DNA from: Methylobacterium sp. 77
Lineage (GTDB): Bacteria > Pseudomonadota > Alphaproteobacteria > Rhizobiales > Beijerinckiaceae
DNA length: 64,000 bases
Reading direction: 5' to 3'
NCBI RefSeq assembly: GCF_000372825.1
Contig: NZ_KB910516.1
Span: 714,011 to 778,010, forward strand
Shown here: piece after piece, positions 43,602 through 53,500 of the stretch
Layout of the letters: the number at the start of each line of letters is the position of its first letter
How positions within the stretch are numbered: the stretch's first letter is position 1
Made by a program: the position numbers and the translations under genes
Notes under the pieces: model-generated
Database searches by the model: none
Told to the model about the DNA's origin: nothing
Seen by the model: the letters and a program-made list of their open reading frames with translations, nothing else

Positions 43602-44224
43602 TCAGATGTCGGTCTGGTCTGACATCATCAGCGCGTCGTCCGCCTCGAGGCCGAGGTGGCATACCGTGCTCTCAAGATTGGTATGACCGAGGAGCAACTG
43701 ACAGGCCCTTAGGTTGCCCGTCCGCCGGTAGATGAGCGCGACCTTCGTTCGTCGCAGGCTGTGCGTGCCGTAACCCGCGGGGTCGAGGCCGATCAGCACT
43801 ACCCATTCTTCGACGAGCCGACCGTACTGGCGTGTCGTCAGATGCTTGCCCGGTCGGCTACGGCTCGGCAACAGCCATTCGCCGGACCGCCCCCCCCCCG
43901 CAGCTTTAGCCAGGCCGCGAGGGTCTCACGGGTGGTCTCGGTCAGCTCGAAGGGTACGGGCCCGCCAGTCTTCTGCTGGACGATGGTGGTGCGCAGGCGG
44001 ACGCCGTCGCCGAGATGGACATCGGCCACGCGCAGGCGGACGAGGTCGCAGCCACGCAGTTTGCTGTCGATGGCGGTGTTGAACAGGGCTATGTCGCGCG
44101 TGCGATCCTCGTGCTGCAGAGGGGTGAGGATCGCCCAGATGTGCTTGGGTTTGAACGGCGGTTTGGGGCCGATGAGGCGGCCGAGGTTCCACGGTCGGCG
44201 AGTGGGGTCAATGGTCGAAGTCAT
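43602..44224 (-). pseudogene. Tyrosine recombinase/integrase pseudogene
   Basis: Two frames together read as one integrase of about 205 residues. N-terminal part (44224-43900): PWNLGRLIGPKPPFKPKHIW and AIDSKLRGCDLVRLRV, with the first catalytic Arg. C-terminal part: YGTHSLRRTKVALIYRRTGN and LLLGHTNLESTV. They are split by a frameshift at a run of ten C (43890-43899; G on the coding strand). The position of the catalytic Tyr (family V-R-Y-L-G) reads V-C-H-L-G, so it is His. Both lesions predict an inactive product. Confidence 0.85.
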
Positions 44225-44377
44225 GATAGAACTCCGTTGCTGGAGGCATCAGCATCTCACCGCGATCCGCCCTGCCGCGATTGTTCCCTATGGACGGAAG
44301 CCGCGTCGTCGCCTCGGAGCAGGCGTGCCGACACGAAAGAGCATGCACTCGGCATCGGCCGCCCTTAGAAGTATCCC

Positions 44378-45013
44378 ATGCCTGAAGCCTTGTTCTCGCC
44401 GGCCGCGGCCCGCAACGCCGCCCCGATCGCCGAAGTCCTTAAGCGCGTTCTCTCGCCCATCGGCCTCGTGCTCGAGATCGCGAGCGGATCGGGCGAGCAC
44501 GCCGTCCATTTCGCTCGTGCGCTGCCCATGCTCGTCTGGCAGCCCAGCGATCCCGATGAAGCAGCCCTTCGCAGCATCGTCGCTCATGCCAGCGCCGCCG
44601 GGCTGGCGAACATCCGGTCGCCGTTGGCGATCGATGCGATCCGTCAGCCGTGGCCGGTGGCACAGGCCGACGCGATCGTCGCCATCAACATGATCCACAT
44701 CGCACCCTGGGACGCGACCATAGGGCTGATGGTTGGCGCGGAAGCGACGCTCGCAGAGGGAGGTGTGCTCTACCTGTACGGTCCTTTCCGAGAGAAAGGC
44801 GCGCACACCACGTCGAGCAACGCCGCGTTCGACGACAGCCTGCGCGCGAGGAATGCCTCTTGGGGCATCCGCGACACCGAGGCGGTCGTGGCTGCCGCAA
44901 AAGCGTACGATCTGCATCTGGCAGAGCGCATCACGATGCCCGCCAACAACCTCAGCCTGATCTTTCGCCGAGGGCGCCGAGGCTCCGCCGTCGACCGAGA
45001 GGTCACGCTTTGA
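44378..45013 (+). CDS. DUF938 SAM-dependent methyltransferase-like protein
   Basis: A 211-residue protein of the DUF938 family. The N-terminus SPAAARNAAPIAEVLKRVL leads into the SAM-binding motif VLEIASGSGEHAVHFA at residues 31-46, then WQPSDPDEAAL and VAINMIHIAPWDAT, all typical. PFREKGAHTTSSNAAFD and NLSLIFRR close the fold. The substrate is unknown. Its stop overlaps the TTG start of the downstream SDR, so the two are translationally coupled. Confidence 0.88.
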   Translation: MPEALFSPAAARNAAPIAEVLKRVLSPIGLVLEIASGSGEHAVHFARALPMLVWQPSDPDEAALRSIVAHASAAGLANIRSPLAIDAIRQPWPVAQADAIVAINMIHIAPWDATIGLMVGAEATLAEGGVLYLYGPFREKGAHTTSSNAAFDDSLRARNASWGIRDTEAVVAAAKAYDLHLAERITMPANNLSLIFRRGRRGSAVDREVTL

Positions 45014-45738
45014 CCACCTCGTGCCTGACAAGCGCGGTTGTCGTCGGTGCGTCCGGCGGCATAGGCGGGGCCCTAGTCCGCGCGCTCGCCGAGGGCGAAG
45101 CCTACGCGCCGATCTTCGCGCTGTCACGATCGGGGGCGTCAGTCCCGCAGAGCGTCCGAACCCTCCCAATCGACCTCAGCGATGAAGCAACGGTTGCCGC
45201 GGCGGCGGCCCAGGTCGGCGAAGCCGGACCGGTGGGTCTGGTTATCGTCGCCACCGGCCTTCTTCATCGAGCGGGCGTCTCGCCCGAGAAGACGGTCGGA
45301 GCGCTCGACCCCTCTACGATGGCAACCGTCTTCGCGGTCAACACGATCGGCCCTGCGCTCGTTGCCAAGTATTTCGTGCCCCTGCTGGCGCGACGGGAGC
45401 GATGCGTGTTCGCGACCCTGTCGGCGCGGGTCGGATCGATCGGCGACAACCGACTCGGCGGCTGGTATACCTACCGTGCCTCGAAGTCAGCGCTGAACCA
45501 GATCCTGCGAACGCTCGCGATCGAGGTTGCCCGCAGCCGACCGGAGGCGATCGTCGTGGGCCTGCATCCGGGGACGGTCGCCTCCGGCCTGTCGCAGCCC
45601 TTCCGACCAGACCCGACTGCCGATGGCGTTTTCTCGCCCGAGGAGAGTGCAGCGCATCTCTTGCGCGTGCTGAAAGGTCTAAGCGCGGACGACACCGGCG
45701 GCGTTTTCGCGTGGGACGGCTCGCCGATCCCCGCCTGA
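45010..45738 (+). CDS. SDR family oxidoreductase
   Basis: A 242-residue short-chain dehydrogenase/reductase starting at TTG 45010, overlapping the preceding stop. The cofactor loop is VVGASGGIGGALVRAL (residues 12-27), the active-site Ser/Tyr/Lys appear in TLSARVG and WYTYRASKSALNQ (YxxxK), and GLHPGTVASGL follows the fold. It resembles the C-factor/CsgA-like SDR subgroup. Coupling to the DUF938 gene suggests a shared pathway, of unknown substrate. Confidence 0.9.
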   Translation: MTTSCLTSAVVVGASGGIGGALVRALAEGEAYAPIFALSRSGASVPQSVRTLPIDLSDEATVAAAAAQVGEAGPVGLVIVATGLLHRAGVSPEKTVGALDPSTMATVFAVNTIGPALVAKYFVPLLARRERCVFATLSARVGSIGDNRLGGWYTYRASKSALNQILRTLAIEVARSRPEAIVVGLHPGTVASGLSQPFRPDPTADGVFSPEESAAHLLRVLKGLSADDTGGVFAWDGSPIPA

Positions 45739-46274
45739 GCGCGGACTCGCCTCAAACGGATGCCCTGAGGCAACGCCATTCGAGCGTTCGGAGCCGGAAT
45801 CGCTTACGTCATGCGCCAAAATAGGAAGTTGGCCACCTGCCCGGAAGCGGACGTTCAGCAACCGACCCAACCTCGCCGTTTAAGGTCGTTTGAACTTGGC
45901 CCGAAAGCGGTCGTCCGGCCAGCCGCCGTTCTCGCAAGAGTACGCCCGTAGTGTCTGTTCGTCGGTGATTCGAATAAATGCGTAGCGGCAAAGAAGTGCG
46001 TTGATCAAGTTAACGCGGCGTTTCCTACATCTGTCACTAAGGACACCCGGGACATCCTGACGTAGCACGAAGCGATTTACGTGGGCGCCACTGACTGACA
46101 GGTACTTTGGACCGAGCGAAATGATGGCCTATTGCATGGCAGCCGTGTAGATCAGAGAAAAACTGAAGCGTAAGAACTATGTAGCTTAAGCATCATCGCC
46201 AATGGGTGATCCGTTAACCCAATATTTTGCGCCACAATGCATTGCTGCGTGGTCTCTGCTTTCCGTAAGAGGAA
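45739..46274. other. Gene-poor region with degenerate repeat
   Basis: About 535 bp with no supportable gene. Contains the second degenerate repeat copy (45811-45870) and AT-rich DNA from about 45960 to 46250. Confidence 0.45.
45811..45870. repeat. Degenerate dispersed repeat, copy 2
   Basis: ATGCGCCAAAATAGGAAGTT, then GGCC and AAGCGGACGTTCAGCAACCG. The block order matches 21915-21972, and the core GCGGACGTTC also occurs at 29409-29418. Confidence 0.5.
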
Positions 46275-46646
46275 TCAGTGCCCCCTCAATGCCTCCTCCA
46301 ATGAACGTATAATCGTTGCTCCATCGCAAGGTTTGCTCAGGAAACCACAGGCGCCGGCTGCAAGGGCTCTATTTCGTAACGCCTCAGTCGGAAACGCGGT
46401 CACGAAAATCACAGGAATCTTAGACCCTGTGGCAATTATCCTTTGGTAAAGCTCGATCCCTGTCATGTCCGGCATCTGAACGTCGGTAATTAGGCAGTCG
46501 GCGGATTTTTGTTGCGACGGCTTGAGATAGTCGCTGGCTGACGCATAAGTGCGGGCAACGTAGCCGAGAGACCGGATTAAGCTCTCGGTCGCTTTGCGAA
46601 CATCCTCGTCATCATCGATAATGGCGATTACCGGAATCGATGGCAT
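46275..46646 (-). CDS. Single-domain response regulator (receiver only)
   Basis: A 123-residue receiver protein starting MPSIPVIAIIDDDEDVRKA. The phospho-acceptor Asp is in CLITDVQMPDMTG, the Thr in VIFVTAF, the Lys in GFLSKPCDG, all at normal spacing. No output domain, so it likely acts by protein contact. It is the last gene of the minus-strand two-component group. A longer frame to 46703 adds a non-family leader. Confidence 0.88.
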   Translation of the reverse strand: MPSIPVIAIIDDDEDVRKATESLIRSLGYVARTYASASDYLKPSQQKSADCLITDVQMPDMTGIELYQRIIATGSKIPVIFVTAFPTEALRNRALAAGACGFLSKPCDGATIIRSLEEALRGH

Positions 46647-46748
46647 CTGATTGACCTTGCAGGCGTTGTTGCGATCACTGCAAATGCAGCTCGCTTGCCT
46701 CATTATAGATATGAACCTCGAGGCATCGTCTTGGAATTATACTGAAGT

Positions 46749-47414
46749 TTATCTTTGTGTGATATCTGCCTCCCGCGAGATGCCTAGCGCTTCCGCCATT
46801 CGCACGAGCTCTGCGAGAGATCTTGCGTTCATTTTGCGCATGGCATGACCTCGATGGATCTTCACGGTAATTTCACTGAGCCCAAGGTTGCCGGCGACCT
46901 GCTTGTTCATCAATCCGGTCGTCACCTGGGCGAGAACCTCGCGCTCACGATCAGTGAGGGTCCGATAGGCCGCGGTCAGACCATCAAGCGCGGCATGCTT
47001 TTGGCGCTTCTGTTCATCCCGGGTCAAAGCAGTCCCAATCGCATCAAGGAGATCCTGATCACGGAATGGCTTGGCCAGGAAGTCGACCGCTCCGGCCTTC
47101 ATCGCCTTCACGGACATCGGGATATCGCCGTGACCGGTCATCAGAATGATCGGCATATCGACGCTATGTGCAGCCATCTGGGCCTGAAACTCGAGTCCAC
47201 TTAGCCCCGGTAGGCGGACATCGACGACCAAACACCCCGGCCCGTAAGGACGGGTAGCTAGAAGGAGCTCCGCCACAGAGGCAAACACGGCGCACCCGAG
47301 ATCGACCGAGCGTAGCAGACTAGAAATCGCCTCACGGATTGCAGGGTCGTCGTCAACGACGAAGATGGTCGGCCTGCTTGTCGCAGGCGGGACGGTTGCG
47401 GAGGAGCGGATCAT
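46749..47414 (-). CDS. FixJ-like response regulator with LuxR-type output
   Basis: A 221-residue regulator. Start at ATG 47412-47414, overlapping the histidine kinase stop (ATGA). Receiver domain: FVVDDDPAIREAISSLLRS, Asp in CLVVDVRLPGLSG, Lys in DFLAKPFRDQ. Output helix-turn-helix: LTDREREVLAQVTTGLMNKQVAGNLGLSEITVKIHRGHAM-type region with the FixJ/NarL pattern (quoted in part). It likely pairs with the adjacent PAS kinase. DNA targets unknown. Confidence 0.92.
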   Translation of the reverse strand: MIRSSATVPPATSRPTIFVVDDDPAIREAISSLLRSVDLGCAVFASVAELLLATRPYGPGCLVVDVRLPGLSGLEFQAQMAAHSVDMPIILMTGHGDIPMSVKAMKAGAVDFLAKPFRDQDLLDAIGTALTRDEQKRQKHAALDGLTAAYRTLTDREREVLAQVTTGLMNKQVAGNLGLSEITVKIHRGHAMRKMNARSLAELVRMAEALGISREADITQR

Positions 47415-49375
47415 TGCGTTCTCCCAGCAGCAATAGGTATCGTGAAGGAGAAGCTCGCGCCTAGAGAAACGTGTTCCGACGCCCAAAGGCGGCCGCCGTG
47501 AGCTTCTACGGTTGAACGGCAGATCGCCAACCCCATTCCCATGCCATCCGCCTTGGTGGTGAAGAAAGGGCAAAAGACCTGCCCCATGGCGTCACCCGTT
47601 ATCCCATTTCCGGTGTCGGTCACGGTCACGCAAACATCTACTGCGTCGCTGACAACTGCTATCACTGTGAGCCACCGTGTGCGTTCCACAATCGTCGCCA
47701 TTGCCTGGATCGCATTAACCATCAGATTAATCACAACTTGCTGAAGTTGCACGCGGTCTCCGTGAACATGTGGAAGATCGGGCGCGACCTCAACCCTGAA
47801 GCGCACCCCTCCGCGCAACATCTCCCGTTCTACCAGAAGTGCGGCTTCGGCGATCATCTCCTTCACGTCGATCCATTCTCGACGGGCCGGTGCTTTTGTC
47901 AGAAAGGCGCGGATGCGAGATACGATCTCACCGGCTCGGGTTCCACTGGCTACCAACCGGGTTACCGCAGCTGAAGCTTCTTCCAAGTCCGGTACATCGC
48001 GGCGCAGCCAACGTAGAGCTGCCTCGCCATTTGTGACGATGGAGGCCAGGGGTTGATTGACCTCATGCGCAATGGAGGCGGTCAGCTCGCCTAAGGTTGC
48101 CACGCGCGCCGAATGGGCAAGCTCAGCCTGTACGGCAAGGAGTGATTCCTGAGCTTGCTTGCGTTCCGTGATGTCGACGGCGAACACCAGAACACACCCA
48201 AAACCGTCCGCCCGTTTCGGGAACGTGATGCCGAAGAGGATTGGAATTCGACCGCCGGCTTGCGTCAGAATTGTCGTCTCGCCCTCGAAGAAGGTGTCTC
48301 CGCGTACAAGCGCCAAGACGGACTGGGTGAAAGTTGGCTCATCCTCGGGCAGGAACTCATCGAGGGTGCGCGGCGAGGGCGCGTCCGTTGCGGTGCCGAT
48401 GAGGCGCAGCATGACCGCGTTGGCATCGACGATGGTCACGCTATTTCGCAGCTGCCGTATGAATTCCGGGTGGGCGCCCATGTAATTCTCAAGCGCAGGA
48501 AGGTCCTCAGGTGCCAAGGCGTCGAGGGCCGCCATCACTGGAGTCCAGTCTTGCTGAAGGATTGAAACGCGTGTGGTGTCGAAGATCGTACGGTAACGCC
48601 GCTCGCTCGCGACCAGGGCGGCATGGGCGTGCTTGCGCTCGCTGATGTCTGTATTCGTCTCCAGGACCGAAACAGGTTTGCCGTGCGCGTCGCGTTGGAG
48701 AGACCAGCGACTATCCACCGTGACGGTGGAGCCTGAGCGGACTGTCTGGATCAACTCGCCTTCCCAACGGCCGGTCCGCATGAGTTCCGCGCGGATCATG
48801 GCACCGTCGCCTGGAAACACCGTACGCAGAAGGGCATGCACGTTCTTCCCTTCCACCTCGTCCCGGCTCCAGCCGTACAAATCCTCGGCGGCTCGATTCC
48901 AGAACTTCGCGACATCATTGAGCTCGCGCACGAAGATGGGATCGTGAGTAAGTTCGAGCAGCGCAGCCTGTTCAGCGAGGATCTCGGATGCCGACTGATT
49001 GCGAAGAACAAGCCCCGTGCTGATCGCGATAGCGGCGAAGCTTACCAAGGCCCGTAGAAGGGCCGAATCGCTCTGGAAAAAACCATGAGCAAGAAGATAA
49101 GCCGTCGTCGTCATAGTTAGGCAGGCGGCTGCGGTGATGATCACGCCGCCGCGCTCGAACCCTCGGGCGGAAATCAAGACAACAACGACGTAAAGGACCG
49201 CGACCGCTCCTTCGAGGGGCGTGAACGCATCAATGACAAAGATCCCGAGCGCGAGCCCGATGGCCAGAATACCGAACGCCCTCTCATGCGACCGGCGCGG
49301 AACCTTCGTCGTGGATCGCCCGCCAAAAGCGATCAGACGATGTATTGCCCGATCAGTGAGCGCAAACGCATTCAT
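47411..49375 (-). CDS. PAS-containing FixL-like sensor histidine kinase
   Basis: A 654-residue membrane sensor from MNAFALTDRAIHRL (49375). About three or four membrane segments lie in residues 40-130 (AFGILAIGLALGIFVIDAF; AVAVLYVVVVLISA; LLRALVSFAAIAISTGLVL). Two PAS regions follow (TNDPIFVRELNDVAKFWNRAA-like; ITIVDANAVMLRLIG). The kinase core has the H-box LGELTASIAHEVNQPL, N-box QVVINLMVNAIQAM, and G-boxes DTGNGITGDAMG and GMGMGLAICRSTVEAHGG. This core type pairs with FixJ-like regulators. No heme-binding His of FixL could be confirmed. A longer frame up to 49438 exists. Confidence 0.9.
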   Translation of the reverse strand: MNAFALTDRAIHRLIAFGGRSTTKVPRRSHERAFGILAIGLALGIFVIDAFTPLEGAVAVLYVVVVLISARGFERGGVIITAAACLTMTTTAYLLAHGFFQSDSALLRALVSFAAIAISTGLVLRNQSASEILAEQAALLELTHDPIFVRELNDVAKFWNRAAEDLYGWSRDEVEGKNVHALLRTVFPGDGAMIRAELMRTGRWEGELIQTVRSGSTVTVDSRWSLQRDAHGKPVSVLETNTDISERKHAHAALVASERRYRTIFDTTRVSILQQDWTPVMAALDALAPEDLPALENYMGAHPEFIRQLRNSVTIVDANAVMLRLIGTATDAPSPRTLDEFLPEDEPTFTQSVLALVRGDTFFEGETTILTQAGGRIPILFGITFPKRADGFGCVLVFAVDITERKQAQESLLAVQAELAHSARVATLGELTASIAHEVNQPLASIVTNGEAALRWLRRDVPDLEEASAAVTRLVASGTRAGEIVSRIRAFLTKAPARREWIDVKEMIAEAALLVEREMLRGGVRFRVEVAPDLPHVHGDRVQLQQVVINLMVNAIQAMATIVERTRWLTVIAVVSDAVDVCVTVTDTGNGITGDAMGQVFCPFFTTKADGMGMGLAICRSTVEAHGGRLWASEHVSLGASFSFTIPIAAGRTQ

Positions 49376-50160
49376 CGAGCTTCCCGGTCTCGTAAGCGTA
49401 AACCCAGGCATTCCGTGGTTCATATGCTGGGGCAGCAATGGGGACGGTAACAGAAAACGTCGAGCCCACCCCCTCTATCGATCTTATGGCGATGGGGTGA
49501 TCGAGCAGCATGGCGGTTTGTCGAACGATGGCCAGTCCAAGTCCGAGCCCTTGCTCCGTGTGTTCCCGGCCGCCACGGTCGAAGGCATCGAAAATCGTCG
49601 CGAAACGCGAGGCAGGAATGCCGTATCCTTGATCATAGACGTCAATCATCACCTTGTCCCCACGAGGACGGCAGCCGATCAGGACGTCGCCGCTGCGCGC
49701 TGAATACTTGATCGCGTTGCCAACGAGGTGGCGAAGGATCGCGGCCAGCATGATCGGATCGGTCTCGACTATCAACGATGAGGCCTCAGCCTGACCTTGA
49801 TCCCAGATGCCTGTGCGTAGCCCCGCCAATGCGTATCGAGATCAACGAAAATTTCGGAAGGGGTACTGGTTGGAGGACCATCTTCGGCTCGCGACCGAGT
49901 TGGGAGGAGCGCGCGAGGTCGTCCAACTCGGATCCCAGTCGTTGAAAGGCACGGGTCGCAACGTTGAGGCGTTCAGAAATCGCTGAGTCGACGCTTCGCT
50001 GAATAACACCCCCAATGGCCATAAGGGCGATCTGAAGCGGCTGTTTCAAGTCATGCCCCGCAACTGTTAGCAGCCGAGACGTCGCCATATAGGCGGCTTC
50101 GGCTCGAATGGTGGCCTCTGTCGGGTCGCTTTTGTTCTGCATGAATGCTGCCTGAGGCAT
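49353..50160 (-). pseudogene. Decayed sensor histidine kinase
   Basis: From MPQAAFMQNKSDPTE the frame has an H-box (LLTVAGHDLKQPLQIALMAI), then shifts twice. PEIFVDLDTHWRGYAQASGI lies in a second frame around 49800-49860. The ATPase part LAAILRHLVGNAIKYSARSG, DQGYGIPASRFATIFDAFDRG and GLGLGLAIVRQTAML lies in a third. Two indels about 80 bp apart therefore break one kinase gene. It precedes the intact PAS kinase and overlaps its start slightly. Confidence 0.75.
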
Positions 50161-50223
50161 TCGCTGCCTCCCCTCAACCGTACCCTGGAGACCAGTCGCC
50201 GGACCGACGTTCGCCAGAACCAT

Positions 50224-50503
50224 GCCTCTAGATAAAGGCCTATGGAACTATACAAAGGTTTGAAGAACGCATCGTTTGCGGCCAGAAGTGCAAGATCGAG
50301 AGGAGAAGAGGTTACGTGGTTGGCCGCAGCTCAGGAATAATCTACGGGAACCGGGGGTTGTTTCGATAATAACGCACATGCCGCCTCAGCCTGGCTGATC
50401 TGCCCGGGCGATTATAAGTTCTCTGACTCGCGCGCATCGCCAAAGCTCACATGCTTTAAAAACACGGTCGCGAAGGATGATACGGTGAAACAACGCGTCT
50501 TCA
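50224..50503. other. Intergenic region before the RND gene 3' end
   Basis: About 280 bp with no gene. AT-richer than the flanks. It should contain the promoter of the kinase group. I see no clean terminator for the RND operon. Confidence 0.4.
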
Positions 50504-53500
50504 TTAAGACGGAATGATTTGTCCTGATTTGTTGCTGCTTATAGCTGATGAAAATCGATTGAGTTTTTCCATGTAGATATATACCACTGGCGTGGTGAAT
50601 AGCGTAAGGACTTGAGACACGAGCAGGCCTCCGACGATGGCATAACCGAGCGGTTGCCTGAATTCCGACCCGACCCCCGTGCCGAGCATGAGCGGCAGCC
50701 CGCCTAGAAGCGCGCACATCGTGGTCATCAGGATCGGACGAAAGCGCAGGAGGCACGCCTCATGAATCGCCTGTTCGGCCGACAGACCTCGTTGGCGCTG
50801 TCCGACGAGGGCGACGTCGATTAGCATGATGCCGTTCTTCTTCACGATGCCGATCAGGAGGATGATCCCGATGATCCCGATCACATCGAGGGGGCGTCCG
50901 ACGAGCATCAGGGTCGCCAGGGCGCCGAATCCCGCCGAGGGCAGGGTCGAGAGGATGGTCAGCGGGTGGATCAGGCTCTCGTAGAGCATGCCGAGGATGA
51001 GGTAGACCGCGAGCAGGGCCGCCAGGATCAGCACCGGCGTGCTGCTCAGCGAGCTTTGGAAGGCCTGGGCACTGCCCTGGAAGCTCGTGGCGAGCGAAGG
51101 CGGCAGATGCAGGTTCGCCACCGTCTTATCGACCGCCGCGACCGCCGCGCCGACGGTCGCTCCCGGCACCAGGTTGAAGCTCAGGGTCACGGAGGGAAAC
51201 TGGCCTTGATGATTGACCGCCACCGGCGCGACGCCGGAGACGAGCTCGGCGATCTGGCTGAGCGGTACCGATGTTCCGTCCCGGGAACGGGCGTAGATCC
51301 GCTGGAGTGCGTCAGGTCCGAGCTGGTAGCGCGGATCGACCTCCAGGATGACGTAGTATTGGTTCAGCGCGGTGTAGATCCTCGCGACGTGACGTTGTCC
51401 GAAGGCGTCGTAGAGCGTGGCATCGACGGTGGCCGGATCGATGCCGAGGCGGGCGGCGGCGGAACGGTCGATCTGTGCGGTCAGGGTTCGACCGATGGAT
51501 TGCTGGTCGCTGGCCACATCCGAGAGTTCGGGCAGCGCCTGCAGGGCCGCGAGGACCTTGGGTGCCTCGCGGTTAAGCGCATCGCTGTCGACTTCGGTTA
51601 GCGTGTACTGGTACTGCGTCTTGGACAGACGGGCGCCGATGGTGATGTCCTGAGCGGCCTGCATGTAAAGCCGCATGCCCTGGACCTGGCGCAAAGCGAT
51701 GCCGAGCCTCGCGATGACCTGATCGGCGGTGACGTCGCGTTCGCCCTTTGGCTTGAGCGTGATGAACACGCGTCCGTTGTTCTCGGTGACCGTCGGCCCG
51801 CCCGGCCCGATGTAACCGACCACGTCGGAGACGGCCGGGTCCCGGCCCGCGATGCCGAGGATCGCCTGCTGCCGCTGCTTCATGCCGTCGGGCGAGACGT
51901 CCTCGGCCGCCTCGCTGATGCCGATGATCAGGCCGGTATCCTGCTGGGGGAAAAACCCCTTGGGGATCGCGACGAACAACCCCACCGTGGCCGCCACCGT
52001 CGCGATCATGACGCCGAGGGTGATCCGGCGATGCTTCAACGCGCGTGTAAGGCCGCCATCGTAGCGGGCGACGAGCCAATCGAGGGCGCGTTCCAGGACG
52101 CGGGAAACCCGGCCGGGGTTGCCCTCGCCGGCGGCGGGCAACAGCTTCGCACACATCATCGGCGTCAAGGTCAACGAGACCACGACGGAGACGAGGATCG
52201 AGATCGCCACTGTCGCGGCGAACTCACGGAACAGCAACCCGACGACGCCGCTCATCAGGAACAGCGGGATGAAGACGGCGACGAGGGAGATCGAGATGGA
52301 CACGATGGTGAAGCCGATCTCGCCGGCTCCGGCCAGTGCTGCCTGTAACGGGGTCTTTCCGTCCTCGATGTGCCTGACGATGTTCTCGACCATGACGATG
52401 GCATCGTCGACGACAAACCCGATGGCGATGGAGAGTGCCATGAGCGAGAGATTGTCGAGGCTGTAGCCCAGCACGTACATCACCGCGAAAGTGCCGATGA
52501 GCGAGATCGGCACGGAGACGGCGGGGATCACGGTCGCCCAGAGCTTGCGCAGGAAGAGCGCGATGACGCCGACCACCAGGGCGATTGTCAGCAGCAACGT
52601 GGTGCGCACGTCGGCGACGCTGGCCGCGATCGTCTGCGTCCGGTCGGAGGCGACCTCTAAATGGATACCCGGCGGCAGGGAGGCGCGCAGCTGCGGCAGC
52701 GCCTTGCGTATCGCCGCGACGGTCGACATGACGTTGGCGCCCGGCTCGCGCTGCACGGCGAGGATGACGGCGCGCCTTTCCCCCAGGAAGCCCGCAAGCG
52801 TCGTATCGTGTGGCGCCTTGATCGCCTGACCGATGTCGCGAACGCGGATCGGCGCGCCATCGCGATCGGCGACGACGACGTCGTCGAACCCGGCGGCGGT
52901 CATGAGCTGGTCATTCGACTGCAGGGAGACCGCCTGCTGGCCACCGTAGAGCTGCCCTTTCGGCTGTAGCACGGTGATGGCGGCCAGGGCCTTGCGGACG
53001 GTCTCGAAATCCAACGATTCGGCGGCGAGCTGGGCCGGATTGACCTGCACCCGGATGGCGGGCTGCTGCAATCCACCGATGCCGACGGTGCCGACGCCTG
53101 GAACCTGGGACAGCTTCTGCACGAGGATAGAATACGCGTAATCGCTCACCGTCATGATCGGCAGGGTGTCGGAGGTGAGGGCGATGAGCAGGATCGGCGT
53201 GTCGGCCGGATTGGTCTTGCGGTAGGTCGGCGGATTGAGGAGCGCTGCCGGGAGCTGACCCTGCGTCGCATTGATGGCCGACTGAACGTCGGTCGAGGCC
53301 GAGTCCACGGTACGGCTGCGGTCGAACGACAGGGTGATCTGCGTGAAACCCGTGCCGCTGCTAGACGTCATCTGACGCAGGCCGGGGATCTGCCCGAACT
53401 GCCGTTCGAGCTGGGTCGCCACCGACGAGGCGACGGTCTGAGGGTCCGCGCCCGGTAACTGGGCCGTGACCTGGAAGGTCGGCGCGTCGATGTCCGGAAG

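Noticed and set aside
46001..46014. TTGATCAAGTTAAC, resembling an FNR box
   Set aside because: The second half deviates at several positions from TTGAT-N4-ATCAA and no regulated gene is close.
46702..46741. Two TATAAT hexamers on the minus strand upstream of the receiver gene
   Set aside because: No acceptable -35 element at the right distance; could be chance in this AT-rich gap.
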